In this document: piece after piece, positions 5,232 through 11,882 of the stretch
Layout of the letters: each line of letters begins with the position of its first letter
Position numbering within the stretch: the first letter of the stretch is position 1
From: Thermoleophilia bacterium
Lineage (GTDB): Bacteria; Actinomycetota; Thermoleophilia; Gaiellales; SKUG01
Reading direction: 5' to 3'
Assembly: GCA_025964465.1 (NCBI GenBank)
Contig: JAOPYS010000357.1
Location: forward strand, 1-13,461
Length of the DNA stretch: 13,461 nucleotides
Program-made: the position numbers and the translations under genes
The notes under the pieces: model-generated
What the model saw: only the letters and a program-made list of their open reading frames with translations
Told to the model about the DNA's origin: nothing
Database searches by the model: none

Positions 5232-6353
5232 ATGCACTCCCTCCGCCCGACCCGCCTGCTCCCGCTCCCCGTGCTCGTCGTCGGGGCCCTGGTCCTCGTC
5301 TCCAGCGCCTCCGCCGCGACGATCCTCACGGGTCGCAACATCAAGGACGGGACGATCACGTCGGTGGACGTGGCGCTCAACACGCTCACGGCCGCTGACC
5401 TGAACACGAACTCGGTCGGTGTGCTCGAGATCGCGACCAACGCGGTCGGTGCCGCGGAGCTGCGAGCCAGCTCGGTGACGGGCGCCGAGATCGCGACCAA
5501 CGCGGTCGGCGTCACCGAGATCGGGACGAACGCCGTGGGTGCGGACGAGATCGCCCCGGGCGCCGTCGGCACCGCCGACCTCGCCACCGGCAGCGTCGGG
5601 TCGACGCAGCTCGCGGACGGCGGGGTCGCCAACGTCGACCTGGGCGCCAATGCGGTGACGGCCTCCAAGATCGCCGACGACGCGGTCGGCAACTCCGAGA
5701 TCGCGAACGACGCCGTGACCGCTTCGCGCATCGCCGCCAACTCGGTCGGCGAGTCCGAGATCGCCACGGGCGGCGTCAACACGGCCGAGATCGACACCGA
5801 CGCCGTGACCTCGTCCGAGCTCGCGATCAATGCCGTCACTACCGAGAACCTCGCAGCCGGCGCCGTCACCGGCGACAAGCTGGCGGCAGTGCCGTCGGTC
5901 GCGCTGTCGCTGCCGGCGGCTCCCTTCACGGTGCCGAACAACACGCCCACCCCCGTCGCGCCGACGTGGATCGAGTCGTATGACAACGGCGGCCTGTACG
6001 ACCCCGCGAACACGGGGTACGTCACCGTGCCGCGCACTGGGTGGTACCAGGTGAGCGGCCGCGTGCTGTGGGCCTCCACCGCCACGACCGGTGACATGCG
6101 GCAGCTGACGATCTACACGACAGATTCCACCGGTGGCGGGCTGCGGGTCGCCTCCCGCACCCGTGAGGGCGAAGCGCCTGCGAACTCCGCCTTCCCCCAG
6201 TCGGTCGACGGGCTCGTGCGCCTGAGCGCGGGGGAGCGCATCGTGCTCGAGGCGTTCCAGACCAACAGCGGTGCCAACCCCGTCAACATCACCAACGATG
6301 GTGCGGCCAGCACGGCCTCCGCCGACTTCCGGGTCGCCTACGTCGGCGCGTGA
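5232..6353 (+). CDS. Secreted decapeptide-repeat protein with C1q/TNF-like C-terminal domain
   Basis: 373 residues from ATG 5232. Residues 1-29 are a signal peptide: RPTR, hydrophobic core LLPLPVLVVGALVLV, then SSASAA, with probable cleavage near A28-A29. Residues 40-219 are 18 contiguous ten-residue repeats with no gaps, consensus [NGD]-[AS]-V-[GT]-x-x-[ED]-[IL]-[AG]-x. Residues about 220-373 look like a C1q-type jelly roll: YDNGGLYDPANTGYVTVPRT, GWYQVSGRVLW, LSAGERIVLEAFQTNSG, and the terminal ADFRVAYVGA. Proteins combining a stalk of such repeats with a trimeric C1q-like head act as surface or matrix fibres. Here I infer an exported filamentous protein of unknown ligand. No anchor or sorting signal is visible. 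It converges tail-to-tail on the next gene with only nine bases between. Confidence 0.8.
   Translation: MHSLRPTRLLPLPVLVVGALVLVSSASAATILTGRNIKDGTITSVDVALNTLTAADLNTNSVGVLEIATNAVGAAELRASSVTGAEIATNAVGVTEIGTNAVGADEIAPGAVGTADLATGSVGSTQLADGGVANVDLGANAVTASKIADDAVGNSEIANDAVTASRIAANSVGESEIATGGVNTAEIDTDAVTSSELAINAVTTENLAAGAVTGDKLAAVPSVALSLPAAPFTVPNNTPTPVAPTWIESYDNGGLYDPANTGYVTVPRTGWYQVSGRVLWASTATTGDMRQLTIYTTDSTGGGLRVASRTREGEAPANSAFPQSVDGLVRLSAGERIVLEAFQTNSGANPVNITNDGAASTASADFRVAYVGA
5349..5888 (+). repeat. 18 tandem in-frame 30-bp units encoding decapeptides
   Basis: The 540 bases encode 18 ten-residue units in perfect register. The valine/leucine/isoleucine at position 3 and the Ile/Leu at position 8 are almost invariant; positions 5 and 6 vary. 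Recurrent DNA words include gagatcgcgacc, aacgcggtcggt and gacgccgtgacc. Units differ enough at DNA level that they are old rather than freshly amplified. A ten-residue period with two hydrophobic positions suits a beta-solenoid or trimeric beta-stalk. Confidence 0.9.
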
Positions 6354-6362
6354 CGGCCGCGG

Positions 6363-6860
6363 TCAGGCGGCGTGCATGGGCTCGAACTCGCCGCGCGCGG
6401 CGCGCTCGTCGATGCTGCCGTGACCCTGGGCCCGTGAGACCGGGTCGATGAAGAACTTCTGCTGCGGATACAGCTCGCGACCCATCATGTGCGAGCGGTC
6501 GACGGAGTTGCGGGCGATGTCACCCGGGTTCCAGTGCATGCCCGTGTCGGCGGGAGAGAAGAGCATCCCGATCGCGAGGCGAACGCCGAGCGTCGCGGCG
6601 AACGCGCCGAGCGTGCCGGCACCCAGGCGCAGCAGCGTCGGGCTCGCGCCACGGGTCGCGGGGATCAGCCGCGCGACACCGCCGGCGGCCAGCAGCGCCG
6701 CGCCGCCCCACTCGAGGATCGTCGGCGGCAGCTTGCCGTAACGGTACGCGGGTGCGTCGTGCACGTGGCGCGAGCGGTCGACGCCGACGTCGAGCGCGGT
6801 CGCAGCGGCAATGCCCGCTGCGCCCAGTACCAGCGCCGTTCGTCCCATGGTCCCGATCAT
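6363..6860 (-). CDS. Small multi-pass membrane protein of unknown function
   Basis: 165 residues from an ATG at 6860; a second in-frame ATG at 6848 would give 161. I prefer 6860 because a TAGCTG hexamer ends six bases before it, the spacing of a leaderless start. Three hydrophobic segments are visible: about 8-24 (LVLGAAGIAAATALDVG), 44-66 (PTILEWGGAALLAAGGVARL) and 74-102 (the stretch holding LRLGAGTLGAFAATLGVRLA). A polar C-terminal third follows, with conserved-looking DTGMHWNPGDIARNSVDRSH, MMGRELYPQQKFFIDPVSRA and a short acidic end. There is no known catalytic motif. The gene is convergent with the C1q-like gene and divergent from the glycosyltransferase, so it is transcribed alone. I do not recognise the family. 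Confidence 0.7.
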   Translation of the reverse strand: MIGTMGRTALVLGAAGIAAATALDVGVDRSRHVHDAPAYRYGKLPPTILEWGGAALLAAGGVARLIPATRGASPTLLRLGAGTLGAFAATLGVRLAIGMLFSPADTGMHWNPGDIARNSVDRSHMMGRELYPQQKFFIDPVSRAQGHGSIDERAARGEFEPMHAA

Positions 6861-6866
6861 CCCACC

Positions 6867-6872
6867 CAGCTA
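6867..6872 (-). promoter_or_regulatory. -10-like hexamer for the membrane-protein gene
   Basis: TAGCTG on the minus strand (6872 to 6867), preceded by GCGA, is followed by six bases and the ATG at 6860. Transcription would begin at or beside the start codon. The -35 side is not clear. Confidence 0.35.
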
Positions 6873-6973
6873 TCGCAGCCCCGACGGCGCGGGTTGCAGG
6901 TGCAACCGGCCGCGGCACCCCTTCGACGCTCAGGGGAAGGTCCGCGCGCACCACTCCCAGTCAGGAGTCGCAC

Positions 6974-7747
6974 ATGCCAGCTCCGACCGACCTGTGGGTC
7001 GTGATCCCCGCCTACAACGAGGAGCGGTGGATCGAGACGACCCTCGGTGCGTTGACGTCGCAGCGATCCGGGAAGCCGTTCACCGTGCTCGTCGTGGACA
7101 ACGCCAGCACGGACGACACCGCCCGGCTCGTGACCGACTGGGCCGCGGCGCACCCCGACCTGGACCTCCGCCTCCTGGCCGAGCCGGAGAAGGGCACGGG
7201 CGCGGCGAGCGACAGCGGGTTCCGGCACGCCATCGAGCACGGCGCGGCGTTCATCCTGCGCACCGACGCCGATTCCATCCCGGCGCCCGACTGGGTGGCG
7301 TGCATGCGCCGCGCGCTCGACGGCGAGGGCATCGACCTGGTCGGGGGACGGGTGCTGCCCCGTTCCGACGACGGCACCTCCCCGCGCGGCGCCGTGGTGA
7401 TCTCGGCGATCGTCGCGTGGCTCATGCGTCACACGGGGCGCTTCAACCGGATCAACCGAGGGCCGCAGTTCCAGTGCACGTACACGCTTGTGCCGGGCTT
7501 CAACCTCGGCATGCGCGCCGAAGCGTACCTCGCGTCGGGCGGGTTCCCGCGCACGCGCATCGAGGATGCGCACGAGGACTGGGAGCTCACCAACCGGGTA
7601 CGGACCGTGTCGAGCCGCGTGCGCTACCGGTCGGGCCCCCTCGTCCGCTACTCCAATCGCAGGGTCGCGCGCCACGGCGTGCGCAACGTGATCCGGTGGT
7701 ACACGCGCCATGACGGGCCGGTAGTCGACCAGGTGGACGTGCGATGA
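6974..7747 (+). CDS. Family 2 glycosyltransferase
   Basis: 257 residues from ATG 6974, with AGGAG at 6963-6967 as ribosome binding site. It has the GT-A fold landmarks of GT2 enzymes: VVIPAYNEE (9-17), VVDNASTDDT (40-49), the metal/nucleotide-binding DAD (98-100, within RTDADSIPAP) and a later acidic pair in EDAHEDWEL (about 197-205), the probable catalytic base region. There is no membrane helix, so it is cytoplasmic or peripheral; a hydrophobic patch lies at 140-151. It should transfer a sugar from a nucleotide-sugar donor; the acceptor is unknown. Its stop overlaps the P450 start by four bases (ATGA at 7744-7747), so the two are translationally coupled. The neighbour suggests an oxidised lipid or secondary metabolite as acceptor, or a polyprenyl carrier. 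Confidence 0.88.
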   Translation: MPAPTDLWVVIPAYNEERWIETTLGALTSQRSGKPFTVLVVDNASTDDTARLVTDWAAAHPDLDLRLLAEPEKGTGAASDSGFRHAIEHGAAFILRTDADSIPAPDWVACMRRALDGEGIDLVGGRVLPRSDDGTSPRGAVVISAIVAWLMRHTGRFNRINRGPQFQCTYTLVPGFNLGMRAEAYLASGGFPRTRIEDAHEDWELTNRVRTVSSRVRYRSGPLVRYSNRRVARHGVRNVIRWYTRHDGPVVDQVDVR

Positions 7748-9138
7748 CGAGCGAGGCGCCGCGAGCCGTGACCCCGACACCACCGTCGGGGCCGCGCGGC
7801 ATCGCGGCGCTGCGATCGCTCGAGCGGCTGCGGGTGGACTTCCTCGCCGAGCTCGGTCGCCTGCACGATGCCTACGGCGACGTGTGCCTGATCTCGGGCG
7901 CGGGCCAGCGCTACCTCGTGCTGTTCCACCCCGACGACGTCGAGCGCGTGCACGTCGGGGCCGCGGCGAGCGTGCGCAAGGGCTTCGCCATCCGCCGCGC
8001 GCGGCGCCTGCTCGGCAACGGCATCATCACGAGCGAGGGCGAGTTCCACGGCTCCCAGCGACGCATCGTGCACCCGTGCCTGCAGCGGCGGCGCGTGGCC
8101 GGCTACGCGGCTGACATGGTCGCCGAGACCGATCGCGTCGTCGACGACTTCCCGGCAGCGGGAGGCGAGGTCGACCTCGAGCGTGCGATGGGCAACATCG
8201 GGCTCGGCATCATCGGGCGCACGATGCTCGGCGTCGACCTGCGCGGCGATGCCGCCGTGGTCTACCGCGCGCTCGACGTGGCCCGCGGGCAGTTCGCCGC
8301 CACCCTCGCACCGCTGGCGCCCGTCACCTCGCTGCTGCCGCTCCCCGGCCCGCTCGCCTTCCGGTCGGCGCGTCGGACGCTGCGTCGCGTCGTCGGCGAG
8401 GCGATCGACTCGCGCCAGCGCGCCGGCACGGCCGATGACGACCCCGACCTGCTCGACCTGCTGCTCGCTTCCCGCGACGATGCAGGTCGCCCCATGCCGC
8501 GGCGCCAGGTGGTGGACGAGGCGCTCACGATGGTGCTCGCCGGGCACGAGACGGTGGCCAACACGCTCGCGTGGACGCTGCACCTGCTCGGGCGTCACCC
8601 CGAGTTGCGTGAGCGCCTCGTGGACGAGGTCGATTCGGTGCTCGGCGGCGCGACGCCGACCGCGGAGGATGCCGAGCGCCTGCCGTGGGTGCGCGCGGCC
8701 TTCCTCGAGACGCTGCGGCTCTATCCGCAGTGCTACTCGATGACGCGCACGGCGCTCGAGCCGATCGACTGCCCGCACGTGCGCATCGAGCGGGGCTGGG
8801 AGATCATCGTGCCGCAGTGGACGATCCACCGCGACCCGCGCTGGTGGCCCGACCCCGAACGCTTCGACCCGACGCGCTTCCTCGACGCCGCCCCGGGCCG
8901 AGCCACCGGTGACCGGCCGAAGTACGCGTACTTCCCCTTCAGCGGCGGCCGGCGCGCGTGCATCGGGCAGCCGTTCTCCATGCTCGAGGGTGTGATGGTG
9001 CTCGCGCGCCTGCTGCAGCGGGTCGAGCTGGCGCCCGTCGCCGCGTCACCGCAGCCGAGCCCGCACGCCGTGTTCACGCTCTGGCCCGGGTCCTTCCGCA
9101 TGCACGCCACGCCACGCGCGAGCGCCGCCACCGCCTGA
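7744..9138 (+). CDS. Cytochrome P450 monooxygenase
   Basis: 464 residues from ATG 7744, overlapping the glycosyltransferase stop. All P450 landmarks are present: I-helix AGHET (266-270), K-helix ETLR (E322, R325), the PERFDPTRF meander region, and the heme loop FSGGRRACIG with axial cysteine C406. FPFSGGRRACIGQPFSMLEG and the W-P-D-P-E-R-F block resemble the long-chain/CYP4-CYP110-like branch rather than compact actinobacterial P450cam types. There is no membrane anchor, so it is a soluble enzyme. It needs ferredoxin and reductase partners that are not encoded here. The substrate is unknown; a hydrophobic molecule linked to the coupled glycosyltransferase is an inference. A strong inverted repeat 28 bases after the stop probably ends the operon. 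Confidence 0.95.
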   Translation: MTSEAPRAVTPTPPSGPRGIAALRSLERLRVDFLAELGRLHDAYGDVCLISGAGQRYLVLFHPDDVERVHVGAAASVRKGFAIRRARRLLGNGIITSEGEFHGSQRRIVHPCLQRRRVAGYAADMVAETDRVVDDFPAAGGEVDLERAMGNIGLGIIGRTMLGVDLRGDAAVVYRALDVARGQFAATLAPLAPVTSLLPLPGPLAFRSARRTLRRVVGEAIDSRQRAGTADDDPDLLDLLLASRDDAGRPMPRRQVVDEALTMVLAGHETVANTLAWTLHLLGRHPELRERLVDEVDSVLGGATPTAEDAERLPWVRAAFLETLRLYPQCYSMTRTALEPIDCPHVRIERGWEIIVPQWTIHRDPRWWPDPERFDPTRFLDAAPGRATGDRPKYAYFPFSGGRRACIGQPFSMLEGVMVLARLLQRVELAPVAASPQPSPHAVFTLWPGSFRMHATPRASAATA

Positions 9139-9165
9139 CGCGGGCCGCCGACGCCCGGCAGCGGC

Positions 9166-9212
9166 ATGCGTCGCACACCAGGGTGCTCCTGAGGCCCCCA
9201 TGTGCGACGCAT
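9166..9212. repeat. Perfect 12-bp inverted repeat after the P450 gene
   Basis: ATGCGTCGCACA (9166-9177) and TGTGCGACGCAT (9201-9212) are exact reverse complements separated by 23 bases. The loop can pair further (GGG at 9181-9183 with a C-run at 9195-9199). A T-run is absent. It may be a transcription terminator for glycosyltransferase-P450, a dyad operator for the next gene, or a small mobile palindrome. Confidence 0.6.
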
Positions 9213-9321
9213 CCCACCCAGCACCGTCGCCACCGGCCGCACGCGGCCACACCCCACCGGGCCGCGGCCGCCGGGGTGTCGATCCCGCGGTCGTGCCCGG
9301 CGCACGGCTCGACGGACGGGC

Positions 9322-10560
9322 ATGACGGCGATCGGTCCCATGGGTGGCGCAACGCAGCGGGCAGTCGCCCCGCCGTCGACGTCCGCGCCCGGCGCGCCGC
9401 CGAGCACCGACGGCGTCTCGTTCACCTCGAGCGCCGCGCCGTACCGCGCGCCCGTCGCGGGCCCGGGCTGGAAGCTCCACACCGAGGCGACCGCCCCGCG
9501 CGCGATCTACGACGCGATCAACGGTGCCAAGGACGTCGTCGAGGTGGAGTTCTTCGGCATCGCCGACAACGGCAACGGCGCGCATATCACCGACGCGCTC
9601 GTGGCAGCCGCCAACCGCGGCGTCGAGGTCCGCGCGATCGTCGACATGTCATCCATCGCCACGCTGCCGCCGACGTCCTTCACGCGCTTCCTCAAGCGCA
9701 CCCGCGAGGCCGGCGTCGACGTGAAGGTCACCAACTCCATCCCCGGCCTGCGCGGGATGCTCAAACCCGACGCCCTGCAGAACGTGACGCATCGCAAGGT
9801 GGTCGTCGTCGACGGCACCCACGCCTTCGTGGGCGGCATGAACCTGTTCAAGCAGACCGACACCTTCCGCGACGCGATGGTGGAGATGAACGGTGCGGAC
9901 GGCGGCCAGCTCGCCGTCCAGCAGCTCGCCCGCTGGCGCGCCGCGGGCGGCACCGTCACCCCGAAGGAGGAGGCGGCCGTCGCCCAGGCGCTGCGCGGCG
10001 CCGCGCTGACGCTCGGCTCGAAGCCGGCGCCGCTGAAGATCATCTCCAACGCCCCCGAGGCGAAGCGCTTCGAGCTCACCGACACGTACCTCGACATGAT
10101 CCGCTCCGCCAAGCAGCGGCTGTGGATCACCTCGCCCGGGTTCAGTGACAAGGCGCTCATCAAGGAGATCGGCGATGCCGCCGCGCGCGGCGTCGACGTG
10201 CGCATCGTCACGCCCGGCTCCTCCGACGTGTTCGCCCCGCTGCGCTGGGTCAACCGCGCCCACGGCGAGGACCTCGCCAAGCTCGGCGCCTCCGTGTACG
10301 AGACCGCCGAGATGATCCACATGAAGGCGATCGTCGCCGACGACCGGGCCGTTGTCAGCTCCTTCAACATCACGGGGCGCTCGCGGGCGCACGACCAGGA
10401 GATCGGCGTCAGCTCCTCCCAGCCGGAGATGGTCGCGGCCGTCTCCAGGCTGCTGCAGGAGGACATGGGCCGCTCCACCCAGCTGCGCCAGGCCGACTTC
10501 GACAACCGCGGCGTCGACGTCGCGCACGCGCTCGTCGACCACCTCGGCTTCTCCTACTAG
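9322..10560 (+). CDS. Phospholipase D-family protein with two HKD motifs
   Basis: 412 residues from ATG 9322. Sequence upstream in frame is Arg/Pro-rich and non-coding in character, so I reject a start at 9202. Residues 1-45 are a Pro/Ala/Ser-rich disordered tail. Two HKD half-sites are complete: HRKVVVVD (H157, K159, D164, followed by GGMN) and HMKAIVAD (H333, K335, D340, followed by SFN). Together they form one active site using a phospho-histidine intermediate. The layout matches cardiolipin synthase/PLD-like enzymes, but the usual N-terminal membrane helices of cardiolipin synthase are missing and no signal peptide is visible. It is therefore probably a soluble phosphodiesterase or phosphatidyltransferase acting at membranes or on nucleic acids. 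It is separated from the P450 by an inverted repeat and from rplJ by that operon's own promoter. Confidence 0.9.
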   Translation: MTAIGPMGGATQRAVAPPSTSAPGAPPSTDGVSFTSSAAPYRAPVAGPGWKLHTEATAPRAIYDAINGAKDVVEVEFFGIADNGNGAHITDALVAAANRGVEVRAIVDMSSIATLPPTSFTRFLKRTREAGVDVKVTNSIPGLRGMLKPDALQNVTHRKVVVVDGTHAFVGGMNLFKQTDTFRDAMVEMNGADGGQLAVQQLARWRAAGGTVTPKEEAAVAQALRGAALTLGSKPAPLKIISNAPEAKRFELTDTYLDMIRSAKQRLWITSPGFSDKALIKEIGDAAARGVDVRIVTPGSSDVFAPLRWVNRAHGEDLAKLGASVYETAEMIHMKAIVADDRAVVSSFNITGRSRAHDQEIGVSSSQPEMVAAVSRLLQEDMGRSTQLRQADFDNRGVDVAHALVDHLGFSY

Positions 10561-10600
10561 CCGCCGCGTCCGGCCCACCCCTGCAGCGCGGATGCGCGTC

Positions 10601-10612
10601 CTCTGGTATCGT
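10601..10612 (+). promoter_or_regulatory. Candidate rplJL promoter, extended -10
   Basis: CTCTGGTATCGT (10601-10612) contains a TGG-extended TATCGT hexamer. It lies just before the L10 leader core and predicts a start near 10619. It is nearly the same as the site ahead of rpmG. No strong -35 box is seen at the expected distance. Confidence 0.45.
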
Positions 10613-10618
10613 CCTCGC

Positions 10619-10800
10619 GCCGCTGAAGACAGCTGGTGACCTCCGGGTCAGAAGCGCCGGGCCGAGCCCGACCGCCAGCCGAGGCCGCGACGTGAGACCG
10701 ATCGCCCTGCGATCGCGTGCTCCGCGCACCTCGGCCCGTGCGCGTCGAGCTCCACCCCTCCCGCCTCTGCGTCCCGTCGGTGCTTTCCACGACCGCGAGG
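10619..10800 (+). promoter_or_regulatory. Ribosomal protein L10 leader (autoregulatory mRNA structure)
   Basis: The rplJ 5' region contains CTGAAGACAGCTGGTGAC (10623-10640), which matches the conserved GAAGACxGCxGGTG core of L10 leaders. It is followed by nested stems: GCCGAGG (10678-10684) with CCTCGGC (10729-10735), enclosing CGATCGC (10699-10705) with GCGATCG (10709-10715). L10 (with L7/L12) is known to bind such leaders and repress its own translation. The length (about 180 bases to the GAGG ribosome binding site at 10797-10800) is in the family's range. Confidence 0.65.
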
Positions 10801-10806
10801 TAGACC

Positions 10807-11346
10807 GTGAACAAGGACCAGAAGGCAGCTGTCGTCGCACAGCTCACCCTGCAGTTCGGTGAGACGACGACGATGTTCGTTGCCGACTACCGCGGGCTCG
10901 ACATGCCCGAGGTCACGGAGCTGCGCAACAAGCTCCGCGACGCGGACGCCTCCTTCAGCGTCGTGAAGAACACGCTCGCTCGTCGCGCCGCCAAGGACGC
11001 CGGCCTCGAGGGCGTGGCCGAGCTGTTCGTCGGCCCCACCGCCGTCGCCTTCGTGCAGGGCGACGCCGCGGCCGTGGCCAAGGTGCTCAAGGACTTCGGC
11101 AAGACGCGCGAAGGCATCCTCGAGCTCCGTGGCGGGCTCATGGACGGCGACGTCGTGTCGGCCGACCAGGTCCGCGAGATCGCCGAGCTGCCGACGCGCG
11201 AGGTCATCCTGGCGATGCTCCTCAACACCGTCGACGGTCCGGCCCGCACGCTGGTCGGTGCGATCAACGCACCCGCCCGCGACATCGTGTCGCTGCTCGG
11301 CAACTGGGTCGAGAAGCGCAAGGAGAACGGCGAGACCGAGGAGTAG
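10807..11346 (+). CDS. rplJ: 50S ribosomal protein L10
   Basis: 179 residues from a GTG at 10807, with GAGG (10797-10800) six bases upstream. The N-terminal rRNA/L11-binding domain shows MNKDQKAAVVAQLTLQFGET, VADYRGLDMPEVTELRNKLR and FSVVKNTLARRAAKDAG. The middle has LFVGPTAVAF and AKVLKDFGK. The C-terminal helix that binds L7/L12 dimers begins near NAPARDIVSLLGNWVEKRKE. The length is usual for the family. It forms the flexible stalk with L7/L12, encoded 69 bases downstream. It is separated from rplKA by six unrelated genes and has its own promoter and leader. Confidence 0.97.
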   Translation: MNKDQKAAVVAQLTLQFGETTTMFVADYRGLDMPEVTELRNKLRDADASFSVVKNTLARRAAKDAGLEGVAELFVGPTAVAFVQGDAAAVAKVLKDFGKTREGILELRGGLMDGDVVSADQVREIAELPTREVILAMLLNTVDGPARTLVGAINAPARDIVSLLGNWVEKRKENGETEE

Positions 11347-11415
11347 GTCCCGCCACGCGCCACCGCTCGACCCCACACCACACAAGCGTTACAAAACCCC
11401 AAGGAGAACACCATC

Positions 11416-11799
11416 ATGGCAAGCACCATCGATAGCATCGCCGAGTCGCTCGACAAGCTCACCGTCCTCGAGGCCGTCGAGCTGCGCAAGCTGCTCGAAG
11501 AGCGCTGGGACGTCAGCGCTGCAGCACCGGTCGCCATGATGGCGGGCCCGGCTGGCGGCGGCGACGGCGGCGGCGGCGCGGCCGAGAAGACCGACTTCGA
11601 CGTCGAGCTCACCGCGACCGGCGACAAGAAGATCCAGGTCATCAAGGCCGTGCGCGAGCTGACGGGTCTCGGTCTCAAGGAGGCCAAGGAGCTCGTCGAC
11701 GCAGCGCCGAAGGTCATCAAGGACGGCGTCACCAAGGACGAGGCGGACAAGATGGTCGCCACGCTCGAGGAGGCCGGCGCCACCGTCACCCTCAAGTAG
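11416..11799 (+). CDS. rplL: 50S ribosomal protein L7/L12
   Basis: 127 residues from ATG 11416; AAGGAG (11401-11406) is the ribosome binding site. The N-terminal dimerisation helices are IDSIAESLDKLTVLEAVELR and KLLEERWDVSAA. The hinge (about 35-56) is unusually Gly-rich (AGPAGGGDGGGGAAEK) where most orthologues are Ala-rich. The globular C-terminal domain holds KTDFDVELTATGDKKIQVIK, the factor-binding RELTGLGLKEAKELVDAAPK and a typical end (EEAGATVTLK). Several copies on L10 recruit translation GTPases. It follows rplJ on the same transcript and ends at a strong hairpin. Confidence 0.98.
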   Translation: MASTIDSIAESLDKLTVLEAVELRKLLEERWDVSAAAPVAMMAGPAGGGDGGGGAAEKTDFDVELTATGDKKIQVIKAVRELTGLGLKEAKELVDAAPKVIKDGVTKDEADKMVATLEEAGATVTLK

Positions 11800-11826
11800 G
11801 GAAGCGGCGACACCAACGTTCTTCAG

Positions 11827-11860
11827 CGAGGCCCCGGTTCACGTCGAGCCGGGGCCTCGT
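11827..11860. terminator. Strong hairpin between rplL and the convergent gene
   Basis: CGAGGCCCCGG (11827-11837) and CCGGGGCCTCG (11849-11859) form a perfect 11-base GC-rich stem with an 11-base loop, followed by TTGCGT. It lies 27 bases after rplL and 23 bases from the end of the convergent gene, so it may stop transcription from both sides. It separates rplL from any downstream rpoB transcription. Confidence 0.7.
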
Positions 11861-11882
11861 TGCGTCCGCACGTCTGCAGCCG

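Noticed and set aside
5349..5888. CRISPR-like array of 30-bp units
   Set aside because: Units are contiguous with no spacers, diverged at DNA level and keep a protein register; they are coding repeats.
7648..8829. 393-residue minus-strand frame over the P450 gene
   Set aside because: Antisense shadow; the plus strand carries all P450 motifs.
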